From NCBI GenBank assembly GCA_013398615.1, contig VZSR01002741.1:716686-780685 (forward strand): 64,000 nucleotides of DNA, in the 5' to 3' direction. This document shows, one piece after another, positions 1-10,080 of this stretch. A program made the position numbers and the translations under genes. How positions within the stretch are numbered: the stretch's first letter is position 1; every line of letters begins with the position of its first letter. The stretch is from Brachypodius melanocephalos. Taxonomy: Eukaryota > Chordata > Aves > Passeriformes > Pycnonotidae. A model generated the notes under the pieces. That model saw nothing but the letters and a program-made list of their open reading frames with translations, was not told the DNA's origin and did no database searches.

Positions 1-137
1 CAGCAAGTCCATGGGCTGCCTGCACTGCCAAGCCCCAGTGTCTGGGCTGGAGGGCCAGTGGTGTTTCCTGATGCCAGCCTGGGTCACCCTGCCACTCCTG
101 GACCTCTGCCAAAGCGCAGGATCCCTTGACCACCTAC

Positions 138-270
138 CTTGGTGAGCCAGAGGAAATCCTGCATGAGCAAGCACGAGTAAGTGTCATCAATCTCCACCAC
201 GGGGATCTGATCTTCGTGGGTCACCAGGATGTTGTCATCCTTGTAGAAGATGGCTGTCAGGTAAAGGCCC
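138..270 (-). CDS. ANKFN1: ANKFN1-family C-terminal region exon (133 bp)
   Basis: This exon encodes GLYLTAIFYKDDNILVTHED, QIPVVEIDDTYSCLLMQDFL and WLTK. The block 'IFY.KDNILVTNEDQ.P.VEIDD......QDFLW' is one of the most conserved of the family, and this copy shows several conservative changes against it. The acceptor is ccaatgcag|gg and the donor is accaag|gtaggtg. It enters with one base completing the arginine of LKRG and ends on a complete codon. This is the last exon in the window; the rest of the C-terminal region and the stop codon lie beyond position 1. Confidence 0.95.
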
Positions 271-790
271 CTGCATTGGAGGGAAGACACACTTCAGCGC
301 CACCTCCAGCTGCCAGCTCCACCCCCCAAAGGGTCTCTTTCCCGAGGGAAGAGGAGATGCCCTGCCCCAGGTCTCCACTTCTCTCCAACAGCCCATGGCA
401 GAAGAGGTTTGTGGCTGGTATGGGAGCAGGAACCCAACGTGTGCCAGCAGATACCATGGCCCATAACCCTGCAGCACATGGGACAGAGATGGGCCAGACT
501 GTGCAGGGAACACTCTGGGTCTGGACAAGGTGCAGTGCAGGTGACCCTCAGAGCTGGTGCAGGGATCTGAGCACCAGCACAGCTTGGCCAGTCCAAATGG
601 AGACACCGAGAGAACCTTTGATCTCTGGGCCATGGGACTCATCTCCACTGACATCACCAACTCACTCCCGGTGCAGACCCCGCTCAGGGCAACCCCAGCC
701 CCCAGTGTGCAGGCACAGGTCTCAGGATGGGCAGGTCTGCTGCCCTGCTGGGACAGGGGCTCTCACCAACCCCGTGCACCAGCCTCTCAC
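271..790 (-). other. Intron, no further feature
   Basis: This is a GC-rich intron between the 100-bp and 133-bp exons. Open frames on both strands lack family similarity and are chance ORFs. No repeat or regulatory site is evident. Confidence 0.8.
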
Positions 791-890
791 CGCTTCAGTG
801 TCTTGAGAAACTTGCTGCCAGGGTGGAAGAGGTGCTTGAGGCTCTTGGAGACCGAATGCTTTCTGCTCTGGGGCTGGTTCTTGCAGGGCT
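791..890 (-). CDS. ANKFN1: ANKFN1-family C-terminal region exon (100 bp)
   Basis: This exon encodes PCKNQPQSRKHSVSKSLKHL and FHPGSKFLKTLK. The pattern 'RK.SVS.SLKHLFH...KF.KTLKR' is conserved in ANKFN1 proteins. RKHSVSKS resembles a basophilic-kinase phosphorylation site, which is inference. The acceptor is gctctctgctccacag|ag and the donor is aagcg|gtgagag. It enters with two bases completing a glutamate codon and leaves two bases (CG), which the next exon completes to CGG (Arg), giving KTLKR-GLYLTAIFY. Confidence 0.95.
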
Positions 891-1126
891 CTGTGGAGCA
901 GAGAGCAGAGGATGATGCAGCAGGAGATGAAGAGCTGATGCCAACCCATTGGGAAGGCTCTGCTGAGGTCTCCACTGCCTGAGCTGTCTCTCTGCTTTGC
1001 TCATCCATGGCACAGACCTATTCTCGCACCACCCCAGCACTGTGGATCACACCACAACCCTGGGGGACTCAGCTGCTCCCCCTCCGCCCCGCCCAGCCCC
1101 CCTGGAGCACTGTGCTGTGGGCTCAC

Positions 1127-1234
1127 CGTGGCAAATGCAGTGCTGGTGGACAGTCTTCACCTGGCCCAGCAGATGGTCCAGAGCTTCAGCCTGTCCCCTC
1201 CGCCGGGGCGCCCGGCCGTCATACTCCCGCCAGT
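1127..1234 (-). CDS. ANKFN1: ANKFN1-family C-terminal region exon (108 bp)
   Basis: This exon encodes WREYDGRAPRRRGQAEALDH and LLGQVKTVHQHCICH, the start of the long conserved region after FN3. The pattern 'NW..YD.R.PR..GQ.E.L..LL.QV...HQH..C.E' fits the family. The acceptor is ggtctgtccccacag|ac and the donor is gccacg|gtgagcc. It enters with two bases (AC) and leaves one base (G), which the next exon completes to GAG (Glu). The basic cluster APRRRGQ is a visible feature of unknown role. Confidence 0.95.
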
Positions 1235-3024
1235 CTGTGGGGACAGACCAGCATCACCCCCAGCACCCCTTGCCCTGGGGGAAAAGGGCTTCCCATCCCC
1301 TCCTCCCACACCATCTGGGTGTCCCCTCCATGCCACAGCATGGCAGCAGCTGTGGGTGCTGGGCACCTCCAGGTGTACTGGGAGATCCCTGGGTTTGTGC
1401 CCCTCTTCCCAGGAACATCCAGCTCTGCACAGCACCCTGTGACCACCCCTGGCCTCCCCACAGCATGGCAAGGACACAAGAGAGGGAGGAACAAGGTTCT
1501 GTCTGTTGCTGCTGCACTTCTCTGGCCTTAAAAAATAAAATTCTTTCCAGTCTCTTCCTCCAGGTCTTCCCCAGTTACTCCAGATGAGCGCTGGGAGCTG
1601 GGCTTACCTCGACAAACACATAAATGAACTCCTGCCAGTTCCACCCGCTGTGGGACGGCAGCAGGACCATGAGCAGGGCTGGGGACCTGCCGGCTCTTCT
1701 CCCTCAACTTTATATTAATTGCTTTAAACACCCCCTGTGTCCTGCCCGCTGCTGTTTTCCATGGAAAGTTCAGCTCTGTTAACTTTGGCTAGAACTTGCC
1801 GCTATTTTTAGTAGCTTTAAAAACACCCAGGGAGGTGCCTGACTATATTCTGCTGGGCCAGGGAGGGATCTCTACTGAAGGGAGAAATATTACTGGCAAT
1901 AAAAATAATTAAAGCCCACTCCTGTCTGATTTACTTCAGCCACACTCAGTTGATGCCACCTGGATCTTGGTCACAGGGAATATGACCTGTGTGAGGTGGC
2001 AAATGGACTTTAAAGTGGGTGCAAACATGACAAGGACAAGATAAAGCCAGGGTAGTGGACTGCTGTGCCCTTGCTATGTGTATTCCTAGACATGCAAATG
2101 GATTTTTGGTGATTTCAGTGCTCTGTGGATCTGCAGTCAGAGCTTGCATGGTGCTGCACATTTCTGACCCATCACTGTTCACATCCACCTGTTCTCGGTG
2201 CCCTCACTGCTCCTGGGAGCAGCAGCCCTGCTCCCTGGGTGCCTGCAGCATGGTGGTACAGGATGTGCTTCCATGACCTGATCCCTGGGACAAGCTCAGC
2301 CTCCCATGGGGCTGCTCCTTACTCATTCACAGCACCAATCCCATGGGACACCGCACAGGCACCTGTTTTGGGACTGGTGACAAGTAGCAGAGGCCATTTT
2401 GGAGGCCCCTCAGTCCTGACCTTCACCCTTTGGGCTGCTCTTTCCAGCTCAGTCCTCTTGGCCCTTCTCCACCCAGCACCCCAGGGTGCCTTGTATGACA
2501 TCGAGTGGCTGTATCCTCACACTTTCCCTGAAGCCAGCATGGGGAGGAGAATGCTGACAGCCCAGAGCTGGTCTCTGTTGGGGCTTGCGACCCCCATCCC
2601 AGCTCCATGCCAGGGAATGCAGGTCCTTTGGTCTGGGCTGGATGGCAGACACCACGTGGTGGCACCCAGTGAGAGGCCACTGCCACCCAGGACCATTCCG
2701 AGTCCTGGCTCAGGCATCTCCTACCATCCTCCATGGGCCGAGCTGATGCAGGTGGCCTGAAATGGCTCAGCCTTTCCCAGGAGGCAAGGCTAATTCAAGG
2801 CTGAAAAATCACTACTTGGCAAAGTGCCTGTTGGCTGGAGGCAGCATCCCAGACCCCCAAGCACAGCCCCCCTGCCTGGCCTGAGACTCCAAATTCTGCC
2901 TCTGCCCCTGGGTCCGCTCGCTCGCATCCCAGCAGTGAGAGGGACCCCTGGATGGCACGGGGAGCTGCTCTGTCCCCACCCCGCCTGTGCTGGCTCCCGT
3001 GGGAGTGTTCCCGGGGGTACTCAC
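1235..3024 (-). other. Intron with possible cryptic exon
   Basis: This intron separates the end of FN3 from the NWREYDGR exon. It is unique sequence: GC-rich near the exons and more AT-rich at about 1700-1930. It contains a splice-flanked 71-bp segment at 1608-1678, listed separately. The plus-strand open frame across 2125-2760 shows no recognisable domain and is treated as chance. Confidence 0.75.
1608..1678 (-). other. Possible alternative (poison) exon, 71 bp
   Basis: On the minus strand this segment has a strong donor (gtcgag|gtaagcc) and an AG at its 5' side (gtccccag|cc), and it reads LLMVLLPSHSGWNWQEFIYV then FVE. Its entry phase fits the preceding FN3 exon, but it is 71 bp long. Including it shifts the next exon so that it stops at a TGA after about 25 codons. 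The acceptor's pyrimidine tract is weak. Direct joining of the neighbouring exons reproduces the family junction, so this is not constitutive coding sequence. It could be a poison exon or chance. Confidence 0.25.
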
Positions 3025-3115
3025 TGGAAGGGATGGCGAAGGGGGGCACGGAGGCTTGCGGGGGCCCCCAGCCCTTCATGTTGTAGGCAGACACACGGAT
3101 GTGGTACGCCGTGCC
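3025..3115 (-). CDS. ANKFN1: ANKFN1-family FN3 domain exon, last part (91 bp)
   Basis: This exon encodes GTAYHIRVSAYNMKGWGPPQ and ASVPPFAIPS, the last strands of the FN3 domain. VSAYNMKGWGPPQ is strongly diagnostic of ANKFN1 proteins and carries the FN3 'Y.VRV.A.N..G.G' signature. The acceptor is gctctccttgcag|gg and the donor is ccttcca|gtgagta. It enters in phase 0 and leaves one base (A). With the first two bases of the exon ending at 1234 this makes AAC, giving the junction IPS-NWREYDGR, which matches the 'PSNWKDYD' junction I recall from human ANKFN1. That match decides that the segment 1608-1678 is normally skipped. Confidence 0.96.
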
Positions 3116-4599
3116 CTGCAAGGAGAGCAGCACACTCAGCATGGCCTCGCCTCTCCCGGCTTGGCAGGTGAGGCAAGGAGGATTCCCCCCAGCCCACCGC
3201 TCCAGGACACCAAGAGGAGCACTCAGCTGGGAGCCCCCAGCCTCAGTCGCTGGCTCTTACCTCCCCTTCTGTACAAAGCCCTCGTTATGAGACACTAGAG
3301 AATCCCTGTGGGCCTGCTGGGTGGGTTTGGGGCACGCAGGGGAAGGACTGGACATTGCAAATGCCCCTCACCAGAGATGTTCCAGCCTGAAAGACTCGGT
3401 GCTTCTGTGGATTGGGGTGCTGGTGGTCCCCTGGGGCATGTAAACATCCAGCCCCTGGAGACAGGGAGCTGGCCCAGCACTGTCAAGGGCTTGTAGCACA
3501 GTGACAGTGATTAAAGCCTCTGATTAAAGCCCAGTCAAGCTGCCAGATGTTGCCAGGCCTCCAGGCACTCATGAAGGCGACAGGAGCCTGTGAAGCAGCT
3601 CTGGGAGTGTGATTGATGGGCTTGGAGCAGCTCCTTGCAGCGATGCTGCTCCAGGCTCCGCTCGGGCCCCTCGTGCCACTCGGGGGGCAGCTCCCGCCCT
3701 GACAGCGCTCCCTGGCTCGGCCCTGCTGCTCTCACCTCACCGAGAGTGCTGTGCCTAATCCCCTCTCATTGCACCAAGGGTGCTCTCTGCTCCTCAAATC
3801 AGTGCTCCCTCCCTGCCTATCCCTGGTAAGGGTGACCCCATTTATCCCACCATCTGCCCTTGCTCCCATCCTGAGCTCCATCCCACTGCAGTCCCCATGT
3901 CCCCAGTCCTGGCCCAGGTGTGGCTCTTGTGGTTCTCAGGGAGATAAAACAGCAGGGAGCCCCAGACCCACCAGCTATGACCTTGCCGAGCTCCTGATGA
4001 TGGAGATGGGGCTGGTCCCCCCTCTCAGTGACATCGAGGCTGGGGTGAGGGGTTGGACTGTGCAGGTGGCAGAGGAATGAGCCATTGATTTATTGCCCAG
4101 GAAGAGCCTGGGTGGAGACAGGGATGGGGGACAGAGGATAAATCAGGCGTTGGGTGAATGGGCCCATTCTGCCTGTCACTGCCGAGGCCCCAGGCACCCT
4201 GGCAGGGAGGTTCCACACTGTCAGTGGCTGTGGCCGTGTGGGAGCAGACAGATACCTCTCCCAGCCCTACACTCTTGGCTCTGTCCAGGCTGTGCCCATG
4301 GCACACAGTGTGGCACAATCCTATTGTTCCTGCTCAGAATGATCATAGAAACAAACAACCATTAAGGTTGGAAAAGGCATCCAAGATCACTGAGTCCAAC
4401 CACTGCCGAAGCCACCACTAAACCATGGCCCCAAGTACCAAATACACATCTTTTGAACATTTCCAGGGATGATGACTCCACCACTGCCTCGGTCAGCCTG
4501 TGCCAGTGCCTGATCCTATCCCCATGGGCTGCACTATGGCCTGTGGCTTCTCCCAGCTGTGGGCTCTCCCTGCCTGCTGTGGGCACCCTCGGCACTCAC
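3116..4599 (-). other. Intron with CR1 fragment
   Basis: This intron lies inside the FN3-coding part of the gene. It is mostly unique GC-rich sequence, with one antisense CR1 fragment near 4340-4520. I see nothing else with support. Confidence 0.75.
4340..4520 (-). mobile_element. CR1 LINE fragment (3' region), minus orientation
   Basis: The plus strand shows the inverted CR1 3' pattern: 'aggttggaaaaggcatccaagatcactgagtccaacc', then 'ccaccactaaaccatggcccc' and 'agggatgatgactccaccactgcct'. The copy is diverged, truncated and non-coding, and it belongs to the same strand sense as the host gene. Confidence 0.85.
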
Positions 4600-4697
4600 C
4601 GACACCAGCCCCTGGATGGTGAAATGCAGGTCCTTCAGCTTGTCAATCACAGCTTCTCCCAGCAGCGGCAAGAAGGTGGGGGAGCAGCTCCACTCCA
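4600..4697 (-). CDS. ANKFN1: ANKFN1-family FN3 domain exon, middle part (98 bp)
   Basis: This exon encodes EWSCSPTFLPLLGEAVIDKL and KDLHFTIQGLVS, the central strands of the FN3 domain. EW at its start follows YKV and forms the conserved 'YKVEW' strand. 'F.I.GL' matches the usual FN3 'YTITGL' position, just before the GTAYHIRVSAYN strand supplied by the next exon. The acceptor is tctctccttgcag|tg and the donor is gtgtcg|gtgagtg. It enters with two bases and leaves in phase 0. Confidence 0.95.
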
Positions 4698-5280
4698 CTG
4701 CAAGGAGAGACCCCAAGGTGCCATGAGGCCCTGGAGTGGGAACAGGCCACCAGGGCTGGGGTGGCATGTCACAGACAGCAGCTGCAGGGGGACTGCAGAC
4801 AGCACAGGAGATGGAGGCAACGGACTGAAGGCAGGGGAAAAGGTGATTCATAGGGGTGGGGAAGGTCATGGGGAGCTGCTGTCCTCACCAAGCCACATAA
4901 GTTGGGGTCAGCACCTTTAATTGGTGGCTCAGAAGTGGGGGATGGAAAAAATTCTTCCAGAAGCCAGATACCTGGTTTAAGTGGGTGAGGGGTGCAGGAC
5001 AACAAAGTCTTCCCAGTGTGCAGGATGAGGGGGCAGCCAACAAGTGACACCCCAAGTTTTGCCTTGGTGCAGGATGATGTTTGGTCTAGCTCAGAGGATT
5101 TGGGTGGTGGCCAGGCTGTCCAGCAGCCCTGACTTCTTCTGTGCCCCAGCATAAAAGCAGCCTGACTGGGGCTTGGGAGCACAGCCCGTGGCTCTGCTGT
5201 GTTGACATGGGGTGCAAGGGGTGCAAGGCACCTGCTGTGGCTGTGTGACCCTGTCCTGCTGCAGGGATCCCGGTCCTTAC
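4698..5280 (-). other. Intron, no further feature
   Basis: This is a unique-sequence intron between two FN3 exons. The long minus-strand open frame that covers it simply runs on from the exon at 5281-5394. No repeat was recognised. Confidence 0.75.
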
Positions 5281-5394
5281 CTTTGTACTTGGTGACAACG
5301 GCTGAGTTGACGCTCAGGGGCTCCCAGAAGGTCACCTGCAATGAGGAGCTGCTGGCCACAGAGAGGTGGACGCTGCTGGGGGCATCTGGCACTC
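5281..5394 (-). CDS. ANKFN1: ANKFN1-family FN3 domain exon, first part (114 bp)
   Basis: This exon encodes the first strands of the fibronectin type III domain: VPDAPSSVHLSVASSSSLQV, then TFWEPLSVNSAVVTKYK. FN3 features are the opening P.AP, the 'S.SLQVTF..P' strand and the loop before 'VVTKYKVEW'. LSVNSAVVTKYKVEW is conserved in the family. The acceptor is ctctctgtccccag|ga and the donor is tacaaag|gtaagga. It enters with two bases completing an arginine codon and leaves one base (G) completing GTG (Val) with the next exon. Confidence 0.96.
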
Positions 5395-5649
5395 CTGGGG
5401 ACAGAGAGTGCAGGGACTGCTACAGTGAGGACGGTCGCTCTAAACCTCCTCATGTCCCTCTTGGGCCTCTCCCCGGCCCCAGGGACATATTCCCTGATGG
5501 AACACGTTTTCCCCTCCATGCACCCATACAAGTGCTGGCAAGTCCTGGCCACAGGGTGCAGGGACCCTCTGAAGGGTGCTGGTGCCACGCACAGCCCCAC
5601 TCCTTCCCCCGGAGCAGGGACACCCCCCAGCCCTCCTGCGGTCACTCAC

Positions 5650-5844
5650 GGGCATGCTCAAACCCTGCCTTCATGCGCTTGTACAGCCGGAATCGCCACT
5701 CCCAGGCCTTGAGCTGCTTCTCCTTCTCGGAGCAGTCGGCGTTGGGCGCCTCATTCACCACCTGTGCCATCAGCTCGTTGACGCGCTGCTCCGCTTCCCG
5801 CACCAGCGTGGAGAGGTGCAGCGAGCGGCTTTCCAGGCTCACAA
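5650..5844 (-). CDS. ANKFN1: ANKFN1-family helical linker exon (195 bp)
   Basis: This exon encodes VSLESRSLHLSTLVREAEQR, VNELMAQVVNEAPNADCSEK and EKQLKAWEWRFRLYKRMKAG, ending FEHA. It is a charged, probably helical segment that joins the ankyrin region to FN3. The run EKEKQLKAWEWR.RLY.RMK.GFEHAR is a hallmark of this family and one of the best conserved stretches seen here. The acceptor is gctctgccacag|tt and the donor is catgccc|gtgagtg. It leaves a single C, which the next exon completes to CGA (Arg) for FEHAR. Within the exon the third-base composition is GC-rich, as in its neighbours. Confidence 0.96.
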
Positions 5845-6130
5845 CTGTGGCAGAGCGGGCATGGCCGTGGGGCCCAGGAGGAAAGGGAGGACAGGGTGGT
5901 TAGGGTAAGATCTGCCTCTGCTGGCAATGAATCCCCCCCACGAGAGCCCACCCTCCCCTCCGTGTCCTGGTGCTGGGGTCCATCTGAGTGCACGGTTCCC
6001 CTCAAGCCCTGCTGCAGCCTGCAGTCTCCCAGAGCCCAGTGATCGCCTCCCCACCTGCATCCAATGCCTGTGGTGCCCCACTGCACCCCGCTGGGTGACG
6101 GGCACAGCGCAGCTCCCTGTCCCAACTCAC

Positions 6131-6338
6131 AGTGTGGGCTCTCCTTCGCTCCCGCCTGCAGCAGGGCCCTGGCGATGGGAGTGTTGTTGGTCATGATGGC
6201 GATGTCCAGGGGCAGGAGCCCCTCGCTGTTGGGGGTGTTGAGGTCCAGCTCCTCAGGGCTGTAGTGCTTCAGCATCTCCTGCACCCTGTCAAGGTCCTGC
6301 AGCTCCACGGCCTCAAAGAGGGCAGCATTGCTCTGGAA
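6131..6338 (-). CDS. ANKFN1: ANKFN1-family ankyrin-repeat exon (208 bp)
   Basis: This exon encodes the ankyrin region: FQSNAALFEAVELQDLDRVQ, then EMLKHYSPEELDLNTPNSEG and LLPLDIAIMTNNTPIARALL, ending QAGAKESPH plus one base. The pattern 'ALFEAVE..D...VQ..L', 'DLNTPNSEG..PLDIAIMTNN.PIA..LL..GA' is the conserved ankyrin pair of ANKFN1/Nmf9. The block DLNTPNSEG...DIAIMTNN looks identical or nearly so to human ANKFN1 as I recall it. The acceptor is ccttttcacccag-like (pyrimidine-rich, cag|ttccag) and the donor is cacact|gtgagttg. It enters in phase 0 and leaves one base (T), which the next exon completes to TTT, giving ESPHFVSLES. The domain is expected to bind partner proteins; none can be named from sequence. 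Confidence 0.97.
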
Positions 6339-6647
6339 CTGGGTGAAAGGAGAAGTGCAACTGGGCTGACCCCGGGGCACCCTCCTCCATCCCACCAAAC
6401 ACCCTGTAGCTCCCCATGAACCCAGTCAGGGAGAGGATGCCCTCATCCCAAGGGCCTGGGAGGATCAGCTCTTTGCAGACACATCTGGATGATGCCAAGC
6501 AAACATCTGGACCAGCTCCAACTGAACTTGCTACAGCATCACTCAACACATCCTTGTGCTCCTTCCCAGGTTCCAGCACCACCCACACAGGGACTCAGCT
6601 CCCACAGACCCTCTGTGCCCATCTGGATGGAACCAGCAGGCACTGAC

Positions 6648-6849
6648 CAGGTAGGACTTGCGGAGCTTCTCCTTCTCTCCCCGTCCCACCAGGCTGCCCT
6701 CGTCGAAGGAGGTGTAGTTGACACGGAACTTCCCGGACAGGTTTCGGTAGAGCCTCTTGGCCGCGTTGGGTGAGGAAGGGCCTGGTGGCTTCCTGGCCTG
6801 TGCCAGCTGCAGGTCCCGCATCTGCTGTGTCATTTTAGGGGAGGATGAC
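6648..6849 (-). CDS. ANKFN1: ANKFN1-family coding exon (202 bp), pre-ankyrin
   Basis: This exon encodes SSSPKMTQQMRDLQLAQARK, a proline/serine linker, SPNAAKRLYRNLSGKF and a segment ending EKEKLRKSYL. The motif AAKRLYRNLS precedes the ankyrin region in ANKFN1 proteins as I remember them, which supports the assignment. The acceptor is ctggctttttcccag|g and the donor is tacctg|gtcagtg. It enters with one base completing the tryptophan from the exon 24.5 kb upstream and leaves in phase 0. The in-frame ATG in SPKM could be a start codon for a shorter transcript that begins in the large intron. No such transcript is proven here. Confidence 0.93.
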
Positions 6850-9800
6850 CTGGGAAAAAGCCAGGAGGGAAATGAGGCATGGAGGATGTGCCAGAAAGGC
6901 AGAGGCACATCTGCATTGTCAGGACCAAAACAGGAATCGGGAGAGCCAGAGCACCCCCAGGCAGCACCAGTGTGAGCAGCTGCAAGATGGATACCAGTGC
7001 CAGCAATGCCCTCACCCATCTGTTATCAGCTGAGGCAGATCTGCTCCTCCTCCCCACCTCTGCTGCTGGCCTGGCAGGGGTGCCAAGGGGCTCGTATGAT
7101 CCCTGCAGGTAAGACATTTCCATCCAGACACAAGCTGGGATGCCCAAAGCAACCCCAGGCTGCTCAGCTCTACAACTGGTCCGGATCCATCTGACCAGGG
7201 CAATGTCTCCACACGCCCAGTCTCCACCATCCAGCTCCTACAGAGATGGGCTGCCCCATCCAGGAATGCCCAGTCCCCTCAGCATTGGAGGCTGCAGGGC
7301 CTGGGAGCCCCCAGGCCTGTGCTGGGTGAGTGCTGTCCATCACCATTGGCTTGGGATAGCCTTGTGTACCCTCTCCACACCTATCCTTCTACAGAAACCC
7401 ATGTCCTGCACTTACAACCATCCCTCAGCCCTTTCGGTACATGACTTTTCTCAAAATTGTTATTCCTGCAAAGGGCACTCTCTGGAAGTGAAGTGGGAGC
7501 AGGGAACATTAAGGGCCATTTCTAAGGGCATCCAGATAATGCCAGATCCTGATGGGGACCAGTGACCCCAGTCTTCTGCTCACCAAGAGATTCCAGCTTC
7601 ACAGCTGCTTCTTACCTTCTCCATCCATTAACCTACAAAATCTTTTCTCCTCTCTGATTGTAGAATCACAGACTGGTTTGGGTTGGAAGGGACCTTGAAG
7701 ACCATCTGGTTCCAATGTCCTGCCATTGCGACATGATTTTGATTCTTATTTTCAATATCCACAAGTCACAAGGAAAGCTGGTGTCTGTTCTGAGGCTCTC
7801 CAGAGTGGGAGCTGTCCCTCTCCCTGCAGCCAGGACCCTCCTGACTCCATCAATACCTCATCCCACCAGTCAAAATCCCCTGCTTTGGTGTGAATGTGGC
7901 CTTGTTGCTGTGTGGGGCTTTTGCCCATGAGTCATCCCCTATGGCATGGAGGGCTTCCACTGCGTCAAACATCTGATCCCCGTCTTGCTGGAGCTCTGGC
8001 ACAGTTCCCAGAGAGGAGCATCAGGTCTAAGGAGCATTTAGCATGGCTACACTTAACACAGTTTTTCTCAGTTTTGACCCCATCCCCCTGTGTATAAGAT
8101 CAGCTATATAGGGGCAAAGTCTTCCCCTCCTTGCTTTCTTGGTTAAATATCAAGTGTGCTAAAAGCATGACATTTGGCTGAAGGTTACGCCAAAACACTC
8201 CAGCGAGGCTGTGCCTGCAGTAAGGATGTTTATAAAGCCATCATCCTGAGACAGGATATTAATAACCCCTCGCTCAGTGCTCTTTGTCGTCCTCATTTCA
8301 GATGAGGCACAGTGGGCTGCAGAAGGACTTTAATGATTTTACCTTTTATTACTGTGATATTTAAGAGTTGAAAATGCTGCAGAGGTTGGCTCCTGGCAAT
8401 CATTCATCTCACCAGCTTCAGCCTGTGGATTTAGAGGTCTCCAGTGTGGTCCAAGCCACGGTGTCAAGTTGCTGCCCTGGGTCACTCCAGGAATGGACAT
8501 TATCTGAACACAGGGCTTCATGGATCAGACACTGAGCACCAACCACACCAACCAAAGGCCCATTTGCAAAAGCAGACAGGTTTTTTTGTCATTTCAGGTG
8601 GCAAAATACCCCTGAGCAGCAGAGTCCTACTGATTCCGGTGGGGAGGAAGGGATCAGCAACCAGGAGCATGTCATCATGGTGGGAGAGACCTGCACAATG
8701 CAAGGAAGGGCTGGAAAACCAGTCCTGCAGTCTCTGGGACCTGCCTGGCTCTGGACATGGAGTCCTCAGCCTGTGCACACGTCATCATGGACAGCCCTCT
8801 CCTGAGGGCTCTCATGCCAAGGGCTCACACACAGCGTACACAGCCTCCTGCAGAGGGCAGGGACAGGATCCCACAGGGCACAGGGGTGGGACAGCAGCAC
8901 AGCTCTGCCGTTACTGGTGTGCAGAGAAAAGCCAGCTGTGCCTGAGCAGGCAGAGCTGTTCTGGCAGGAAGAGACAGGTAGGCAGATTCTGACCCTCAGG
9001 TGAAGCCTGAGATGGAAAGCACTGCCTGGCATATTTAGGAAAAAGAACTAAATCGAGAGGTTCTCCAGCAAAACCTTGCCCTTTCTCTTGTGTTCAAGAG
9101 TTCCCTGCTGCCCAAATTCTTGTCTCTCCTCTCCACCTCCAGCTGCTGCTCAGAGGTGAAGGTGGCTCTTTCAGCAGGCTCATCAACAAGATGGGCAAAT
9201 TCCCCCCTGCGACTCCCCTTCTTCAAAGGAGGCCACAATGCTCTCCCACACGGAATGCTCTTCCCTCTACGGAACCTGGAGCAGGCCCTGTTGTAACAGG
9301 TCCCTGCTCCATTTGTGCTTGCAGAATCAGGGTTCGAAATGCAGTGGTGCTTTGGAAAGAAAGCTCTTTGTTCTGCCAGTTAAAATACATGGCAAATGAC
9401 CCAGTGCAGGCAGACTGCACAGCTGGGAGGAAGCTCTCTCAGAGATGGCAGAAACAGAGACAAATTTCTCAGTTTTCCTTCCTCTGATTTGCTTTTAATG
9501 AGAAGAGATGGAAATTATTCAGTGCTCAGGAGTGAACATCTATGTATATTAAACCAGCTGCCCCCAAGATAAAGCAGTTTCCTGCCCTGTGGTTATGAGT
9601 CATCTGGAGTCAGTGAAATGGTCTTGATTTATCTAGAGCTAAGCTTTGCCCTAGAGCAACTCATAGCTGAAAACAACACCTACAGATGTCCTGCCCTCAG
9701 GGGCCAACCAGCCAACACCAGCTCACCCATGGCAAAGTCCCATCCTGCAGGGAGGTGTGGGAGGACATCCCACCTCCTCTGCCTGGAGAATCTCAGTGCA

Positions 9801-10030
9801 GCCAAACTAAAGTTATCCCAGCCACAATTGGTTCTTCTTGCTAGTTATTGTCCTACTGTCTGCAAGCAGGGGACAGGAGCTTTGCCTGACCCAGCACTTC
9901 AGGTCTCTGGCCATGAGGGATGTGTTTGTGACCATCAGGGAAGTGATGTGGACATCAGGTTTGCAGCGCCATAAACCCACACACCAGCAAACTCCCCCAC
10001 TCTCTCCATGGAAGAGGCTGAAGTTCTCTG
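6850..10030 (-). other. Large intron, proximal part
   Basis: This is the first part of the 24.5 kb intron. It is largely unique sequence. A short antisense CR1 tail lies at 7663-7735. At 8225-8370 and 9490-9610 there are AT-richer, repeat-free stretches without a recognisable function. A minus-strand frame near 9035-9238 looks mildly protein-like (charged, few low-complexity residues), but I recognise no family and see no matching splice phase. Confidence 0.6.
7663..7735 (-). mobile_element. CR1 LINE 3' tail, minus orientation
   Basis: The plus strand reads 'tagaatcacagactggtttgggttggaagggaccttgaagaccatctggttccaatg', the reverse complement of a CR1 3' end. Only the last 70 bp or so remain recognisable. 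Confidence 0.8.
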
Positions 10031-10080
10031 GGAAGATGAGTTGGGGCTGGTCATATCCATGTGGGGCCAGTTCTGGGCTT

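Noticed and set aside
9035..9238. Charged minus-strand frame (EFAHLVDEPAERATFTSEQQ) considered as an extra exon in the 24.5 kb intron.
   Set aside because: No family similarity, no convincing splice pair, and the flanking exons already join in perfect phase without it.
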